Of a DNA stretch of 64,000 bases, positions 62,662 through 64,000 are shown one piece after another. The stretch comes from TMED88 sp964515335 (GTDB taxonomy: Bacteria > Myxococcota_A > UBA9160 > UBA4427), in contig CAZETS010000010.1 of NCBI GenBank assembly GCA_964515335.1, positions 1-64,000 of the forward strand. The letters are read 5' to 3'. The notes under the pieces were generated by a model. That model saw only the letters and a list, made by a program, of their open reading frames with translations, was not told the origin of the DNA and searched no databases. How positions within the stretch are numbered: the first letter of the stretch is position 1; each line of letters opens with the position of its first letter. Both the position numbers and the translations under genes were made by a program.

Positions 62662-63854
62662 CAGGACGCCTGCGGGGCGATCGGCGCGGGCGGCTCGAAC
62701 TCGACGACGAGCTCGCCGTCCGAGAGCCGCGCGCCGCAGAGGTGCGCGGCCGCGATCCGGCCGGGCAGCAGCAGGGCCCGTCGCCGCGCTCCGACGCGCA
62801 CGACCAGCTCGTCGTCGACGACCGACACGTCGAGCTCCTCGGCGTCGGCGCCCGGCAGCGGGAGACGCACGCGATAGCCCGAGTCGCTGGCGTCGTAGTG
62901 GACGGCAGCCGGCTCGCCCAGCACCGCGGCCGGGGCCCGCTCGCCGAACATCGCAGCCGCGTGGGCGGAGAGCCGCTCGAGCCCCACCACCTCGTCGTCC
63001 TGCAGCGGCGCCGTCAGCACCGGCAGGGGCGCGAAGTGGCCGCACACTTCGTCGAAGCGCTCGACCTGCAGCTTCGCCCAGTCGCGAAAGAACACCTCCT
63101 CGGCGGCCTCGACGGGCAGCACGCGATTCATCACCACGGCGTCGCAGCCGATCTCGAAGAGCGACAGGTCGCGATGCGCGCGGCGCGCCTCGTCGATCAC
63201 CATGCGCTCGGGCGTGACCACGAGCCGCGCAGTCGTGCCCGGATCGAGCAGCCGCTCGCGCAGCCGGCGCAGGGTGCGGTAGAGCAGGCGCTCGGCGTCC
63301 CGAAACACCCGCCCGTCGGGCAGGGGCACCGGAACCACCCCGGTGGCCAGCGGCGTCACCACGCTGGCCACCGCGCGCTGCAGCCGCAGCAGCACGCGCA
63401 CGGCCCCGTGCGAGACCTCGGGCAGCGTGACCAGGCGCAGCGTGCTGTCGGTCGGCGCGCAGTCGACGACGATCAGGTCGCGATCACCCTGCCGGGCCAG
63501 CTCGTCGACCGCGGCCAGGGTGGCCAGCTCCTCGGCGCCAGGCAGCAGCGCCAGCTCTTCGGCGACGACGTCCTCGATGCCCTGGTAGCGGAAGAGCGCC
63601 ACCAGGTAGTCGCGAATCGCGCCCCAGTGGCGGGTCAGCTCGGCACGGGCGTCGATCTCGACGGCCTCGAGCCGCTCGGCGATGCGGCGCGGGGGGGGGG
63701 CGCCCCCCCCCCCCCCCACCCCCCCCCCGCGGGGGGGCGGGGGCGCCGCCGCCCCCCGCCCCCCCCCCCCCGACTCGGCGGCCCGCACGGCGGTCGCCGC
63801 CGACGTGGTGGTCTTGCCGACACCGCCCTTGCCCGTATACAGGATGACGCGCAC
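62661..63854 (-). CDS. ArsA/Get3-like ATPase, copy 2, with corrupted switch I region
   Basis: The 397-residue reading shares the layout of the downstream paralogue: MRVILYTGKGGVGKTTTSAA, switch II IVVDCAPTDSTLRLV and the HSP20-like tail (RVRLPLPGADAEELDVSVVD). Residues about 28-56 read as glycine, alanine, proline and arginine runs from a G/C homopolymer stretch (63690-63771), where the paralogue has the conserved switch I STDAAHSLGDALG. That stretch is almost surely a sequencing error that happens to keep the frame. The real protein should have the normal switch there. Confidence 0.82.
   Translation of the reverse strand: MRVILYTGKGGVGKTTTSAATAVRAAESGGGGRGAAAPPPPRGGGVGGGGGAPPPRRIAERLEAVEIDARAELTRHWGAIRDYLVALFRYQGIEDVVAEELALLPGAEELATLAAVDELARQGDRDLIVVDCAPTDSTLRLVTLPEVSHGAVRVLLRLQRAVASVVTPLATGVVPVPLPDGRVFRDAERLLYRTLRRLRERLLDPGTTARLVVTPERMVIDEARRAHRDLSLFEIGCDAVVMNRVLPVEAAEEVFFRDWAKLQVERFDEVCGHFAPLPVLTAPLQDDEVVGLERLSAHAAAMFGERAPAAVLGEPAAVHYDASDSGYRVRLPLPGADAEELDVSVVDDELVVRVGARRRALLLPGRIAAAHLCGARLSDGELVVEFEPPAPIAPQAS
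63690..63771. other. Homopolymer artefact inside the ArsA-like gene
   Basis: About 82 bases consist almost only of long G and C runs (for example ten G at 63691-63700 and long C runs at 63703-63728 and 63758-63771). The flanking gene is normal coding sequence and its paralogue has an ordinary switch I sequence at this position. It is best explained by poor base-calling or a polished low-quality region, not by biology. Confidence 0.85.
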
Positions 63855-64000
63855 GGCGCCACGGTATCACGCGGCGCTGGCGACTCCCCGGGCCGCCGGG
63901 CTCTCGACGACCGGCGCACGCGCCGCCTGCAGCCGCGGCCGTGCCGGACGCCGGCCCTGGACGGACCCACGCGGCGCCGCTCGCCACGTCCAGCGGTGGG
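63855..64000. other. Window end without a supported gene
   Basis: The 146 bp upstream of the ArsA-like pair show no ORF with conserved sequence and no clear promoter. A gene may continue beyond the window. Confidence 0.5.

Noticed and set aside
63690..63771. A glycine/proline-rich insertion domain in the ArsA-like protein
   Set aside because: It replaces an essential switch I motif, is made of G/C homopolymers and is absent from the paralogue. It is a sequencing artefact.

Overview
This is a very GC-rich bacterial window, densely packed with genes on both strands. It carries serS-selB, feoAB, a type II pantothenate kinase, GspA/GspB, a tandem pair of ArsA-like ATPases with HSP20-like tails, family III CoA-transferases, GST-like proteins and a Coa1-domain protein. 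That mix suggests a deltaproteobacterium-like organism (Myxococcota or Desulfobacterota_B type). This is inference from gene content, not from a marker gene. A run of 100 N at 20161-20260 and a homopolymer-corrupted stretch at 63690-63771 show it is a draft, probably metagenome-derived, assembly. No rRNA, tRNA, CRISPR array, IS element or phage gene was found.

Layout. 1-3005: a TerB-like protein and a double-length CoA-transferase. 3126-6369: serS-selB. 6356-16854 (minus): a nine-gene complex I-like operon, in transcription order nuoA-F-G-H-J-K-L-M-N, with a near-consensus promoter. 16991-19247: divergent feoAB with a Fur-like palindrome. 19276-23850: a lipoprotein with a 30-bp coding minisatellite, then a giant flippase/sulfatase-fold fusion. 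23864-28473 (minus): lipoprotein, lipase-like hydrolase, HAD phosphatase, MsrB, amidase and an unknown protein. 28576-36531: a mostly plus-strand set of accessory-metabolism genes (GST-like, FAD oxidoreductase, two zinc-ribbon proteins, shikimate kinase, CoA-transferase, GST), followed by a methyltransferase. 36796-37090: a broken sigma-factor/membrane-protein chimera. 37160-43476: aat, a SAM-II-like riboswitch and its PLP enzyme, a Coa1-domain protein, an MBL hydrolase and two glycosyltransferases. 43530-53524: ogt, an NtrC-type regulator, gshB, a class A PBP, a histidine kinase, a DUF1214-like lipoprotein, an alpha/beta hydrolase and a Nudix hydrolase. 53849-63854: rhomboid, DUF4097-like protein, gspB-gspA, pantothenate kinase, AMIN-domain protein and the ArsA-like pair.

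The most unusual system is the Nuo-like operon. It follows canonical nuo order but lacks nuoB, C, D, E and I, that is, the quinone-reducing module and NuoE. What remains has lost key residues in several independent places. The NuoF homologue lacks the FMN/NADH loops and one N3 cysteine. NuoH lacks the quinone-channel glutamates. NuoK has Gln at both essential Glu positions. NuoM has Gln and Thr at its Glu/Lys pumping pair, and NuoL has lost the TM5 Glu and the terminal Lys. NuoG keeps all its Fe-S ligands, and NuoN keeps its Glu and three of its basic residues (one as Arg). Every ORF is intact, most are coupled by 4-nt overlaps, and the promoter is strong. This looks like a retained, repurposed complex rather than a decaying one.

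Other notable points are the SAM-II-like pseudoknot before the methionine-pathway gene, the Thr-nucleophile flippase/phosphotransferase fusion, a G-quadruplex-type hexamer repeat abutting the histidine-kinase promoter, and the sigma-factor deletion scar.
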